The position numbers were made by a program, and so were the translations under genes. Below are positions 31,967-40,230 of a stretch of DNA of 64,000 nucleotides, in pieces. How positions within the stretch are numbered: position 1 is the stretch's first letter; each line of letters opens with the position of its first letter. Origin of the DNA: Burkholderia pyrrocinia. GTDB taxonomy: Bacteria > Pseudomonadota > Gammaproteobacteria > Burkholderiales > Burkholderiaceae. A model generated the notes under the pieces. It ran no database searches. It had not been told where the DNA came from and saw only the letters and a program-made list of their open reading frames with translations. The stretch covers positions 2,542,001-2,606,000 of the forward strand of contig NZ_CP094459.1 of the NCBI RefSeq assembly GCF_022809715.1, given 5' to 3'.

Positions 31967-32758
31967 ATGAGTGCTGAACTGCTGGCCTCGCGGCCGCCCG
32001 AGAGCGATTCGACGCTCGTCCTCACGCTGTCCAATCCCGGCGCGCGCAACGCGCTGCATCCCGACATGTACGCGGCCGGCGTCGAAGCGCTCGCCACTGC
32101 CGAACGCGATCCCGGGGTTCGCGCGGTCGTGCTGACCGGTGCCGACCGCTTCTTCTGTGCAGGCGGCAACCTGAACCGGCTGCTCGACAACCGCTCGAAG
32201 GATCCGTCCTGCCAGGGCGACAGCATCGATCAGCTCGGCGCATGGGTGACGGCGATTCGCGAATCGACGAAGCCGGTGATCGCGGCGGTCGAAGGCGCCG
32301 CGGCCGGCGCGGGCTTCTCGCTCGCGCTTGCGTGCGATCTGATCGTCGCCGCGCACGACGCGAAGTTCGTGATGTCGTACGCGCGTGTGGGTCTGACGCC
32401 CGACGGCGGCGGCTCGTGGTTCCTCGCGCGTGCGCTGCCGCGTGCGATCGCGGCCGAGATCCTGTTCGAAGGCAAGCCGGTCGCGGCCGAACGCCTGCAT
32501 GCGCTCGGTGTGGTCAACCGGCTCGCCGTGCCCGGCGCAGCGTTGGACGACGCGCTGACATGGGCCGACGCACTCGCCGGCATCTCGCCGAACGCACTCA
32601 CGCGCATCAAGTCGCTGCTCGACGTTGCGACGACTCAGCCGCTAGAACCGCATCTCGGTACCGAGCGCGATCATTTCGTCGCCTCGCTGCATCACGCGGA
32701 CGGGCTCGAAGGCATCACCGCCTTTCTCGAGAAACGCCAGCCGCACTACAAGCGCTGA
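31967..32758 (+). CDS. Enoyl-CoA hydratase/isomerase family protein
   Basis: 263-residue crotonase-fold protein. The oxyanion hole is formed by FFCAGGNLNRL and GAAAGAGFSLALACD. After GLTPDGGGSWFLAR one expected acidic residue position differs from classic hydratases, so hydratase, isomerase or ring-opening (oxepin-CoA hydrolase-like) activity cannot be chosen. It is followed by a decayed phosphotransferase fragment and lies 1 kb from an acyl-CoA dehydrogenase/MaoC operon, which suggests a fatty or aromatic acyl-CoA pathway. Confidence 0.82.
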   Translation: MSAELLASRPPESDSTLVLTLSNPGARNALHPDMYAAGVEALATAERDPGVRAVVLTGADRFFCAGGNLNRLLDNRSKDPSCQGDSIDQLGAWVTAIRESTKPVIAAVEGAAAGAGFSLALACDLIVAAHDAKFVMSYARVGLTPDGGGSWFLARALPRAIAAEILFEGKPVAAERLHALGVVNRLAVPGAALDDALTWADALAGISPNALTRIKSLLDVATTQPLEPHLGTERDHFVASLHHADGLEGITAFLEKRQPHYKR

Positions 32759-32767
32759 TCCGCGTCG

Positions 32768-32965
32768 GCCGACGACGGCCGTCCGACGACGATCGTGCAT
32801 GGCGACTACCGGCTCGACAACCGGATCTTCCATCCGCACGAACCGTGCGCGCCCGCCGTGCTCGACCGGGAACTGTCGGCACGTCGGCGATCATCTCCCG
32901 TTTGCCTGCGCGTACGCATCGGCGGGCATGTTTCCGTCGCCAGCGGCCCGTGTCGAACCATGCTC
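32768..32965 (+). pseudogene. Remnant of a phosphotransferase (APH/ACAD10-like) gene
   Basis: The gap between the hydratase and GST genes translates (frame from 32768) to [20 protein letters not shown] and then AVLDRELSA, a clear match to the catalytic HGDxxxxN region and LDWELST region of phosphotransferases that accompany acyl-CoA dehydrogenases. The match then continues in another frame ([17 protein letters not shown], like GHPLADFAY-x-MxWHMPP), showing a frameshift. The N-terminal 200 or so residues and the C-terminus are gone. There is no start codon or ribosome-binding site. A decayed gene, not a functional one. Confidence 0.75.
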
Positions 32966-33029
32966 TAATGACCGCCTGTCGCGGCGCGCTGCCGGCGCCG
33001 TTTTCGCGCATGCAACCAAGGAGTTGACG

Positions 33030-33722
33030 ATGATCGACGTCTACAGCTGGGCGACCCCGAACGGCCACAAGGTACATATCATGCTCGAGGAAACGGGCCT
33101 CGCCTACCGTGCACTTCCGGTCGATATCGGCGCAGGCGACCAGTTCAAGCCCGAGTTCCTGAAGATCAGCCCGAACAACAAGATTCCGGCGATCGTCGAT
33201 CCTGACGGCCCCGGCGGCAAGCCGATCTCTCTGTTCGAATCGGGTGCGATCCTGATCTACCTCGCGGAGAAGACCGGCAAATTCCTGCCGACCGATCCGG
33301 CCGCGCGCTATGCGACGCTCGAGTGGCTGATGTTCCAGATGGGCGGTATCGGCCCGATGCTCGGGCAGGCGCACCATTTCCGCCTGTACGCGCCGGAAAA
33401 GATCGAATACGCGGTCAACCGCTATACGAACGAAGCGAAGCGCCTGTACAACGTGATGGAAAAGCGCCTCGGCGAATCCGAATATCTCGCGGGCGACGCG
33501 TACACGATCGCGGACATTGCGACGTTCCCGTGGACGCGCTCGTGGCAGAACCAGGGCATCGTGCTCGACGAGTTGCCGAACGTGAAGCGCTGGCACGATG
33601 CAATCGCCGCGCGACCGGCCGTGCAGCGCGGCGTCGAAGTACTCGCGTCGATGCGCAAGGCGCTGCAGGACGACAAGGCACGCGAGGTGCTGTTCGGCGC
33701 GATGCAATACGCGAAGCACTGA
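33030..33722 (+). CDS. Nu-class-like glutathione S-transferase (YfcG/YghU type)
   Basis: 230 residues from ATG 33030, six bases after AAGGAG; the upstream frame to 32799 is the decayed region. Thioredoxin-like domain with ISPNNKIPAIVD (TPNxKVP-type Asn motif for glutathione disulphide) and LFESGAILIYLAEKTG, then the helical domain with YTIADIATFPW. Nu-class enzymes act as disulphide-bond reductases using glutathione. No operon partner; converges on the MaoC operon with a small GC hairpin at 33742-33761. Confidence 0.88.
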   Translation: MIDVYSWATPNGHKVHIMLEETGLAYRALPVDIGAGDQFKPEFLKISPNNKIPAIVDPDGPGGKPISLFESGAILIYLAEKTGKFLPTDPAARYATLEWLMFQMGGIGPMLGQAHHFRLYAPEKIEYAVNRYTNEAKRLYNVMEKRLGESEYLAGDAYTIADIATFPWTRSWQNQGIVLDELPNVKRWHDAIAARPAVQRGVEVLASMRKALQDDKAREVLFGAMQYAKH

Positions 33723-33769
33723 CCCGTGCGTGACGGGCGGAGCGGCATCCGTGCATGCCGCCCCGCGCG

Positions 33770-34246
33770 TCAGAAGTAATGCAGCGTGATGAATTCCGCC
33801 GCGCAAACAAGCAACGGCGCGTCGGGACGCTCGGCCTGGATCGACACCGACCATGTCACCTGCACGCCGCCCCGCGCGACCTCGGCGGTTTCCTTCACCG
33901 CGAACAACGCGCGCACGCGCACACCGACCGGCACCGGCTTCAGGAACCGCACGCGGTTCAGTCCGTAGTTCACGCCCATCTTCTGCTCGAAGCGCATCGC
34001 ATCGGTCATCAACGCGGGAATCAGCGACAGCGTCAGGAACCCGTGCGCGATCGGCCCGCCGAACGGCGACTCGCGCCGCGCGCGTTCGGGATCGACGTGA
34101 ATCCATTGATGATCGCCGGTCGCGTCGGCGAAGCCGTCGACGCGATGCTGGTCGATCGCGATCCAGCCGCTCGCGAGCGGCTCCTCGCCGATACGTGCCT
34201 GCAACGCCTGCGCCGACGCGATCAACGGCAATGTCACGTCGGTCAT
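33770..34246 (-). CDS. MaoC-family (R)-hydratase, second copy
   Basis: 158-residue single hot-dog-fold dehydratase. The catalytic Asp and His of hydratase 2 are present (FADATGDHQWIHVDPERA), with PFGGPIAHGFLTLSLIP after it. It hydrates trans-2-enoyl-CoA to (R)-3-hydroxyacyl-CoA or the reverse. It overlaps the upstream MaoC gene by 4 bp (ATGA) and is the last gene of the four-gene acyl-CoA operon. Confidence 0.87.
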   Translation of the reverse strand: MTDVTLPLIASAQALQARIGEEPLASGWIAIDQHRVDGFADATGDHQWIHVDPERARRESPFGGPIAHGFLTLSLIPALMTDAMRFEQKMGVNYGLNRVRFLKPVPVGVRVRALFAVKETAEVARGGVQVTWSVSIQAERPDAPLLVCAAEFITLHYF

Positions 34247-34746
34247 GCGTTCGTGCCTCGCGGATCGCGCAGCCCGAAAATCACCTTGGAATGCACGGTG
34301 ATCACCGTCTCGCCGCTACCGTTGATGCCGATCCACTCCGTCGACACGATGCCGCGATCGGGCTTGCTCTCCGAGACGCGCTTGTCGTGGATCTTCTGGT
34401 GCATCGTGATCGTGTCGCCGGCGCGCACCGGCTTGAGCCAGCGGATCGAGTCGATGCCGGGCGAGCCCATGCTGGTCGAGTCCGGCCCGAGCTTCTTGAT
34501 GAGCAGGCTCATGAACACCGAGCACGTGTGCCAGCCGCTCGCGACCAGTCCGCCGAACGGCGACGCCTTCGCGGCCTCCTCGTCGAGGTGGAACGGCTGC
34601 GGGTCGTAGCGCTGCGCGAACGCCTTGATGTCGTCGGGCTCGAACGTGTAGCTGCCCACTTCGATGGTGCTGCCGACCACCAGATCTTCGTAACTGATAC
34701 CCACTTGTGTGTCCCCTTGTCTGACGCGCTCGCGCGTCGCCGTCAT
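34243..34746 (-). CDS. MaoC-family hydratase, first copy
   Basis: 167-residue hot-dog-fold protein with Asp and His in QRYDPQPFHLDEEAA, followed by SPFGGLVASGWHTCSVFM. Both catalytic residues are therefore present, but it is only distantly like the next gene, so the pair may form a mixed complex. Start: ATG 34746 overlaps the dehydrogenase stop by 4 bp (coupled), yet GTG 34704 has a better ribosome-binding site (AAGGGG, 7 bases) and would give MGISYEDLVVG; either is possible. Confidence 0.85.
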   Translation of the reverse strand: MTATRERVRQGDTQVGISYEDLVVGSTIEVGSYTFEPDDIKAFAQRYDPQPFHLDEEAAKASPFGGLVASGWHTCSVFMSLLIKKLGPDSTSMGSPGIDSIRWLKPVRAGDTITMHQKIHDKRVSESKPDRGIVSTEWIGINGSGETVITVHSKVIFGLRDPRGTNA

Positions 34747-35876
34747 GCCGCGTCGGCCTGCGCGAAATCGGGCAGCGCCGCGATGCGGGCAAGATGATGA
34801 TCGGTGTCGCCGAGCGTCGTCTCGATGATCGACAGCCGCTTGAACAGGTGCGCGGCGGCAACCTCGTTGGTCACGCCCATGCCGCCGTGCAACTGGACGG
34901 CCTGCTGACCGACGAAGCGCGCGGCCGCGCCGACGCGCGCCTTCGCGGCCGACACGGCCTTGCGTCGCGCATCGGCGTCGCCGCCCGCATAGCGCACCGC
35001 GGCCAGGTAGGTCAGCGAACGCGCCTGCTCGGCATGGATCAGCATGTCGACCATCCGGTGCTGCAGTGCCTGGAAACGCGCAATCGGCACGCCGAACTGC
35101 TCGCGCGTTTTCGTGTATTCGACCGTCGCGCGATTCAGTTCGTCAAGCGCGCCGACCGCTTCCGCGCACAGCAGGAACGTCGCGTAATCGGCAATCTGCT
35201 CGAGCGCCGCAGCGTCGCGCGCGCCGCCTGTCAGCAGTCGGGCCGGCGTTTCGTTGAACTCGATCGTCGCCGCACGCTGGCCGTCGATGGTCCGGTAGTC
35301 GACCACCTTCGCGTTCGCCGCATCGCGTTCGACGACAAAGAGGCCGATGCCGCCGTCGTCGACACGCGCAGGCACAATCCACGCGTGCGCCTGTGCGCCA
35401 TGCTGAACGACCGACTTGGTGCCGGTCAGCCGATGCGTGCCGCCCTGCTCGCGTGCGTGCGTATCGAGCTCGAACAGGTCATAACGCGCATGCGGTTCGT
35501 GGAATGCGACCGCCAAGCGCTTCTGCCCCTGCGCGACTGCCCCCAGTAATGCGGCATCGTCGCCTGCGCCGGACCCGGCGATGCGCAATGCCTCGACGCC
35601 GACCGCCGTTGCCCAGTACGGCTCGATCACGAGCGCGCGGCCGAGCTCCTGCATCGCAACCAGCATGTCGACCGGGCTGCCGCCGAACCCGCCCTGCGTA
35701 TCCGGCACGGGCAGCGCGGTCAGCCCCAGCTCGGCGAACGCGCTCCATTGCGTATCCGACACGCCCGTGTCGCTGCGCACGATCGCCTGGCGCACATCGA
35801 AACCGTATTGCTCGCCGAGATAACGGCGCAGCGCGTCGGCGAACTGCTGCTGCTCATCGGTAAAGCTGAAATCCAT
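34743..35876 (-). CDS. Acyl-CoA dehydrogenase, second subunit-like copy
   Basis: 377-residue acyl-CoA dehydrogenase-fold protein. N-terminal helices, a beta domain about 120-225, and the C-terminal FAD-contact segments TREQFGVPIARFQALQHRM and QLHGGMGVTNEV are visible. The usual catalytic Glu region near the C-terminus is poorly conserved, as in the partner subunits of heteromeric enzymes. It is 25 bp after the first acyl-CoA dehydrogenase gene and coupled to MaoC. Confidence 0.88.
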   Translation of the reverse strand: MDFSFTDEQQQFADALRRYLGEQYGFDVRQAIVRSDTGVSDTQWSAFAELGLTALPVPDTQGGFGGSPVDMLVAMQELGRALVIEPYWATAVGVEALRIAGSGAGDDAALLGAVAQGQKRLAVAFHEPHARYDLFELDTHAREQGGTHRLTGTKSVVQHGAQAHAWIVPARVDDGGIGLFVVERDAANAKVVDYRTIDGQRAATIEFNETPARLLTGGARDAAALEQIADYATFLLCAEAVGALDELNRATVEYTKTREQFGVPIARFQALQHRMVDMLIHAEQARSLTYLAAVRYAGGDADARRKAVSAAKARVGAAARFVGQQAVQLHGGMGVTNEVAAAHLFKRLSIIETTLGDTDHHLARIAALPDFAQADAA

Positions 35877-35901
35877 GGTTGTCTCCGCTTCCGTACCCTG
35901 T

Positions 35902-37098
35902 TCACAGGCCCAGAATCATCTGCGCGATGATGTTCTTCTGGATCTCGTTCGAACCGCCGTAGATCGACGTCTTCCGATAATTGAAGTAGTACGCGGCGAG
36001 CGGCGCCGCATCGTCGTCGCCCGCGATGCTGTGCTCGCGTTCGCCATTGAGGAACGGTACGTCGAACGGTGCGGCGAGCGGGCCGATCGCGTCGAACATC
36101 AGCTCGGTGAGCGCCTGCTGCACTTCGGTACCCTTGATCTTCAGCATCGACGCCTCGGGGCCCGGCCCCTTGCCGCTCGTCTCGCGGCTGACGACGCGCA
36201 GCACCGTCACCTCGAGCGCCATCAGCTCGACTTCGAGCGCCGCGACCTTCGCGGCGAACACGGGGTCGGCAAGCAACGGCTTGCCGTTCTTGCGCTGGTT
36301 CGACGCCACGCGCTTCAGGAACGCGAGTTCGCGCTTCGACGCGCCGACACGCGCGATGCCGGTGCGCTCATGGCCAAGCAGGTATTTCGCGTAGGTCCAG
36401 CCGCGGTTCTCGTCGCCGACGAGATTCTCGACCGGCACCTTCACGTCCTCGAAGAACACCTCGTTGACCTCGTGGTCTTCGTCGAGCGTGATGATCGGCC
36501 GCACCGTGATGCCGGGCGTCTTCATGTCGATCAGCAGGAACGAGATGCCCTCCTGCTTCTTCGCGGCCGGATCGGTGCGCACGAGGCAGAACATCATGTC
36601 CGCGTACTGGCCGAGCGTCGTCCAGGTCTTCTGGCCGTTGACGACGTAGTGGTCGCCCTGGCGCTCGGCGCGCGTGCGCAACGACGCGAGGTCGGACCCG
36701 GAACCCGGCTCCGAGTAACCCTGGCACCACCAGTCGGAGCCGTCGAGAATGCGCGGCAGATAGTGGCGTTTCTGCGCTTCGCTGCCGTATTTCATCAGCA
36801 CCGGCGCAACCATCGACACGCCGAACGGCAGCACGGTCGGCGCGCCGATCCGCGCGCATTCCTCGTCCCAGATGTGCCGTTGCGTCGCGTTCCAGCCCGG
36901 GCCGCCGTATTCGGCCGGCCACGCAGGCGCGGACCAGCCGCGCTGGCCGAGAATCCGGTGCCAGCTCGCGAAATCCTCGCGGTCGAGTCGTTTGTGATCG
37001 AGTACTTTGGCGCGCAGTGCGTGAGGCAGGTTGGCCTCGAGCCAGGCGCGGACGTCGACGCGGAACGCGTCGTCGGCGGGGGAATAATCCAGATCCAT
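35902..37098 (-). CDS. Acyl-CoA dehydrogenase, first gene of the operon
   Basis: 398-residue acyl-CoA dehydrogenase. WPAEYGGPGWN near residue 60, FAD contacts CQGYSEPGSGSDLASLRT and KTWTTLGQYADMMF, and the C-terminal SIYGGSNEIQKNIIAQMIL are clear. It introduces the trans-2 double bond in an acyl-CoA and passes electrons to ETF. First gene of a minus-strand operon (acd-acd-maoC-maoC). AGGAG precedes ATG 37098, directly next to hairpin repeats at 37113-37208. Natural substrate unknown. Confidence 0.92.
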   Translation of the reverse strand: MDLDYSPADDAFRVDVRAWLEANLPHALRAKVLDHKRLDREDFASWHRILGQRGWSAPAWPAEYGGPGWNATQRHIWDEECARIGAPTVLPFGVSMVAPVLMKYGSEAQKRHYLPRILDGSDWWCQGYSEPGSGSDLASLRTRAERQGDHYVVNGQKTWTTLGQYADMMFCLVRTDPAAKKQEGISFLLIDMKTPGITVRPIITLDEDHEVNEVFFEDVKVPVENLVGDENRGWTYAKYLLGHERTGIARVGASKRELAFLKRVASNQRKNGKPLLADPVFAAKVAALEVELMALEVTVLRVVSRETSGKGPGPEASMLKIKGTEVQQALTELMFDAIGPLAAPFDVPFLNGEREHSIAGDDDAAPLAAYYFNYRKTSIYGGSNEIQKNIIAQMILGL

Positions 37099-37112
37099 GC
37101 GCAGTGTCTCCT

Positions 37113-37208
37113 GTCGACCAGAGTTAGTGCTTTAGCACTTACTCTGGTCCCATGCTTCGCGGTCGACCGGAGCTAGCGCTTCAGCACCTGCTCAGGTCCC
37201 ATGCAAGG
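37113..37208. repeat. Intergenic hairpin repeat, copies B and C in tandem (49-bp period)
   Basis: Two units. B: arms 37117-37131 (ACCAGAGTTAGTGCT) and 37134-37148 (AGCACTTACTCTGGT), loop TT. C: arms 37166-37180 (ACCGGAGCTAGCGCT) and 37183-37197 (AGCACCTGCTCAGGT), loop TC. Spacing B to C is 49 bp, the same as in the copy at 28.4 kb. Each is preceded by GTCG and followed by CCCATGC. It lies between the DUF1178 gene and the acyl-CoA dehydrogenase gene, both minus strand. Confidence 0.88.
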
Positions 37209-37250
37209 CTCGCCGCGGCCGTCCGGCCCGGCAAGGACCCACTGCGTACG

Positions 37251-37673
37251 TCATTGCAGCGGTTCTTTCAGCGCGGCAGGAATCGGCAGCGGCATCACGT
37301 CGATGCCTTCTTCGACCAAGGATTGCGCATCTTCCGGTGTCGTGACGCCACGGATGCTGCGTGCCGGCGCCTCGTTGTAATGGATGCGCCGCGCTTCCTC
37401 GGCGAAGCGCTCGCCCACGTTCTCGGTCTTCTCCAGCACCTCGCGCAGCGCGCGCAGCACCTGCGCCTGCAGCGCACGCGGATCAGCCGGCTGGGCCTGC
37501 GTCGCGCCTGACAGATTCAGGCGCGGCGCCGACGGCAGACGATTGACCTCGGTCGTCCCGCACACCGGACATTCGACCAGCTTGCGGGACAACTGCGCTT
37601 CGAATTCATCGGCGGAAGCGAACCAGCCTTCGAACCGATGACCGTGCGGGCACTGTAAATCGAGGACCTTCAT
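37251..37673 (-). CDS. DUF1178 family zinc-ribbon-like protein
   Basis: 140 residues. LDLQCPHGHRFEGWF and ECPVCGTTEVNRLP give Cys pairs near residues 8 and 35-38 that look like a zinc ribbon at the N-terminus. The remainder is helical, with EVLEKTENVGERFAEEARRI and a conserved GVTTPEDAQSLVEEGIDVMP tail. The family is DUF1178; function unknown. Last of the genes that follow the nuo operon on the minus strand. Confidence 0.87.
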   Translation of the reverse strand: MKVLDLQCPHGHRFEGWFASADEFEAQLSRKLVECPVCGTTEVNRLPSAPRLNLSGATQAQPADPRALQAQVLRALREVLEKTENVGERFAEEARRIHYNEAPARSIRGVTTPEDAQSLVEEGIDVMPLPIPAALKEPLQ

Positions 37674-37809
37674 GCTGAATCAGGGCGTGTGACGAGTGTA
37701 GCGCAAAAAGCGGTTTTGTGAACGATCGTGCTAAACCACGATCGCGCGACGCGAAAGCGCCGTGTCATCGGATTGTAACGCGGCGCCCCACCCACCGCTG
37801 ACGCCGCGC

Positions 37810-38400
37810 TCAGGGCGTCAGGACCGGCCCGAGCGGCCAGGTGCCGGACAGCACCTTGTCGAGCCACATCGTGCCGATGATCGTCTTCACGTCGGTGATC
37901 TGCCCGGTGCGCACCCATTCCTGCAGGTCGGATTGCGTGGCGGTGAAGGTTTCGAGGAATTCGCCTTCGTCGAGCTTGCGCTCGCCGGCCGTCAGCCCGC
38001 GCGCGAGATACAGGTCGATGAATTCGGTCGAATAGGAAATGATCGGGTGAATGCGGGCCAGGAACACGTATTCGCGTGCCGTGTAACCCGTTTCCTCGCG
38101 CAATTCGCGCACCGCGCACGCAAGCGCGCCTTCGTCCGGATCGAGCTTGCCGGCCGGGAATTCGGCCATCACCTTGCCGATCGGGTAGCGATACTGGCTT
38201 TCCATCAGCACGCGGCCGTCCTCGAACAGCGGGATCACCATCACCGCGCCCGGGTGCTGGACGTATTCGCGCGTGGCCTTCTTGCCGTCCGGCAAACGGA
38301 CGGTATCGCGCTTGAGCTTGAGGAACGAGCCGTCGAAGATCGCCTCGCTTTCGAGGCAGGTTTCGGTCAGTGCGGCGTCGTGATTGGGTAGTTCGGCCAT
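37810..38400 (-). CDS. NUDIX hydrolase, ADP-ribose pyrophosphatase type
   Basis: 196 residues from ATG 38400, which has TTGGAG 7 bases before it; ATG 38412 is less likely. A full Nudix box is visible (GALACAVRELREETGYT, with the leading Gly shortly before). The VRLPDGKKATREYVQHPGAV start region and FPAGKLDPDEG match the NudF/ADP-ribose pyrophosphatase group, which cleaves ADP-ribose to AMP and ribose 5-phosphate. It follows nuoN and DUF2818 and may be read from the same transcript. Confidence 0.88.
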   Translation of the reverse strand: MAELPNHDAALTETCLESEAIFDGSFLKLKRDTVRLPDGKKATREYVQHPGAVMVIPLFEDGRVLMESQYRYPIGKVMAEFPAGKLDPDEGALACAVRELREETGYTAREYVFLARIHPIISYSTEFIDLYLARGLTAGERKLDEGEFLETFTATQSDLQEWVRTGQITDVKTIIGTMWLDKVLSGTWPLGPVLTP

Positions 38401-38440
38401 CGGCGGCTCCAAGATTGAGCACGACTGACGGCCGAAGCCG

Positions 38441-38737
38441 TCAGCGTCGTTTGACGAGATACTGGAACGTGAAGCCGGGAAACGCGAACACGATGAAAAG
38501 ACTGAACGTGATCGCGTAAAACTGCCAGCCCTGTTCGAAGCGGTTGCCGGCGCGCGACTCGAGCCAGAAGCCGAGCGCGCCGACCACGAAGTACAGCACG
38601 ATCAGCTCGCCGATCCGCACCCACGCACTCTTCTTCGCCGCGCCGAACGGCACGACGGCGAAGAGGCGTTGGTTCAGGAACGGCAGGTTGGCGCACACGA
38701 GCGCCAACAGCACGATAAACCAGCCGGCTGCCGACAT
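38441..38737 (-). CDS. DUF2818 family membrane protein after nuoN
   Basis: 98 residues with three hydrophobic segments at about 4-20, 42-58 and 74-92. It belongs to DUF2818, small membrane proteins that in many beta-proteobacteria directly follow nuoN. Its ATG overlaps the nuoN stop by one base (TAATG), so it is translationally coupled to complex I synthesis. A role in complex I assembly or stability is an inference. Confidence 0.85.
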   Translation of the reverse strand: MSAAGWFIVLLALVCANLPFLNQRLFAVVPFGAAKKSAWVRIGELIVLYFVVGALGFWLESRAGNRFEQGWQFYAITFSLFIVFAFPGFTFQYLVKRR

Positions 38738-40206
38738 TACAGCGGCAGCGTGTGACGGATCGCCTGCAGGCACGCCGTCAGCAGCGGGCTCGGGATCAGG
38801 CCGAGCACGACGACCGCCAGGCCGTTCAGCACGAGGATCGTGCGCTTGCAGATATCGCCCGAGATCGGCGTCGAATCCTGCGGTGCATCGAAGTACATCA
38901 GCTTCACGATGCGCAGGTAGTAGAACGCGCCGAACAGCGACGTGATCACGGCCAGCACGGCCAGCCACGTGAGGCCCGCGTTGACGGTTGCCTCGAGCAC
39001 GGCAAGCTTCGCGTAGAAGCCGACGGTCGGCGGGATGCCTGCCAGCGAGAACATCATGACCATCATCACGAACGCGAACACCGGGCTGCGCTTGTTGAGG
39101 CCCTTGAAGTCGTCGATCGTTTCGGCTTCGAAATCGCGGCGCGCGAGCAGCATCACCACGCCGAACGAGCCGAGCGTCGTGATCAGGTAGACGATCGCGT
39201 AGAACATCGCCGAGCTGTATGCGTTCGCCGGTGCCGCCGCGTCGCCCTTCACGATGCCCGCGAGCAGGCCGAGCAGCACGAAGCCCATGTTCGAGATCGC
39301 CGAGTAGGCGAGCATCCGCTTGATGTTGCGCTGGACGATACCCGTGATGTTGCCGACGATCAGCGACAGTGCGGCGAGGATCACGAGCGCGGTCTGCCAG
39401 TTCTGCGCGAGCGGCAGCAGGCCCATCACCAGGAACCGCAGGCCCCACGCGAACGCGGCAACCTTCGGGCCGCCGCCGACGAACAGCGTCATCGCGGTCG
39501 GTGCGCCCTGGTAGACGTCCGGCACCCACATGTGGAACGGCACGGCGCCGAGCTTGAACGCGATACCGGCGACGATGAAGACCACGCCGAACATCAGCAC
39601 GGCTGCGTCGGTGTTGCCGCCGACCGCCTTGTACACCTCGCCCAGCTCGAGCGAGCCGGTCGCACCGTAGAGCATCGAGATGCCGTACAGCACGAAGCCC
39701 GACGCAAGCGCGCCCAGCACGTAGTACTTCATCGCGGCTTCGCTCGACTGCGGGGCATCGCGGCGCAGCGCGATGACCGCGTACAGCGACAGCGACATCA
39801 GTTCGAGACCGAGGTACAGCGTCAGGAAGTTGTTGCCCGACACCATGACCAGCTGGCCGAGCAGCGAGAACATGCCGAGCAGGAACACGTCGCCGCGGAA
39901 CATGTCGCGATCTTCGAGGTACTTGCGCGAATAGACGAGCGAGACCGCGAAACCGAACGACACGACGGCCTTCATCGTGCTCGCGAACGAGTCGACGACG
40001 ACCATCTTCGAGAAGAAGTAGTACTGCTGCGGGTCGAGCGCCTGCACCGCAAACCACACGCCGGCGACGACCGACGATACGACCGCGATCAGATAGGTCA
40101 GCCGGCGGCCGGAAGCACCGGTAAAGGTGTCGTTCAGCCATGCGACGACGATGGCGGCCATCACCAGCGCGTCAGGCAACAGGACATTCATAGGAGCGTT
40201 TTGCAT
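38737..40206 (-). CDS. nuoN: NADH-quinone oxidoreductase subunit N
   Basis: 489-residue antiporter-like membrane subunit of complex I with about 14 helices. The conserved Glu and Lys of the proton channel are present in the LGLELMSLSLYAV and GIAFKLGAVPFHMWVPDVYQ segments. It pumps protons as the innermost of the L/M/N set. Start ATG 40206 follows GGAGG by 11 bases. Last nuo gene, 24 bp after nuoM. Confidence 0.96.
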   Translation of the reverse strand: MQNAPMNVLLPDALVMAAIVVAWLNDTFTGASGRRLTYLIAVVSSVVAGVWFAVQALDPQQYYFFSKMVVVDSFASTMKAVVSFGFAVSLVYSRKYLEDRDMFRGDVFLLGMFSLLGQLVMVSGNNFLTLYLGLELMSLSLYAVIALRRDAPQSSEAAMKYYVLGALASGFVLYGISMLYGATGSLELGEVYKAVGGNTDAAVLMFGVVFIVAGIAFKLGAVPFHMWVPDVYQGAPTAMTLFVGGGPKVAAFAWGLRFLVMGLLPLAQNWQTALVILAALSLIVGNITGIVQRNIKRMLAYSAISNMGFVLLGLLAGIVKGDAAAPANAYSSAMFYAIVYLITTLGSFGVVMLLARRDFEAETIDDFKGLNKRSPVFAFVMMVMMFSLAGIPPTVGFYAKLAVLEATVNAGLTWLAVLAVITSLFGAFYYLRIVKLMYFDAPQDSTPISGDICKRTILVLNGLAVVVLGLIPSPLLTACLQAIRHTLPL

Positions 40207-40230
40207 GATCTTGATTTCCTCCGCTCGCGA

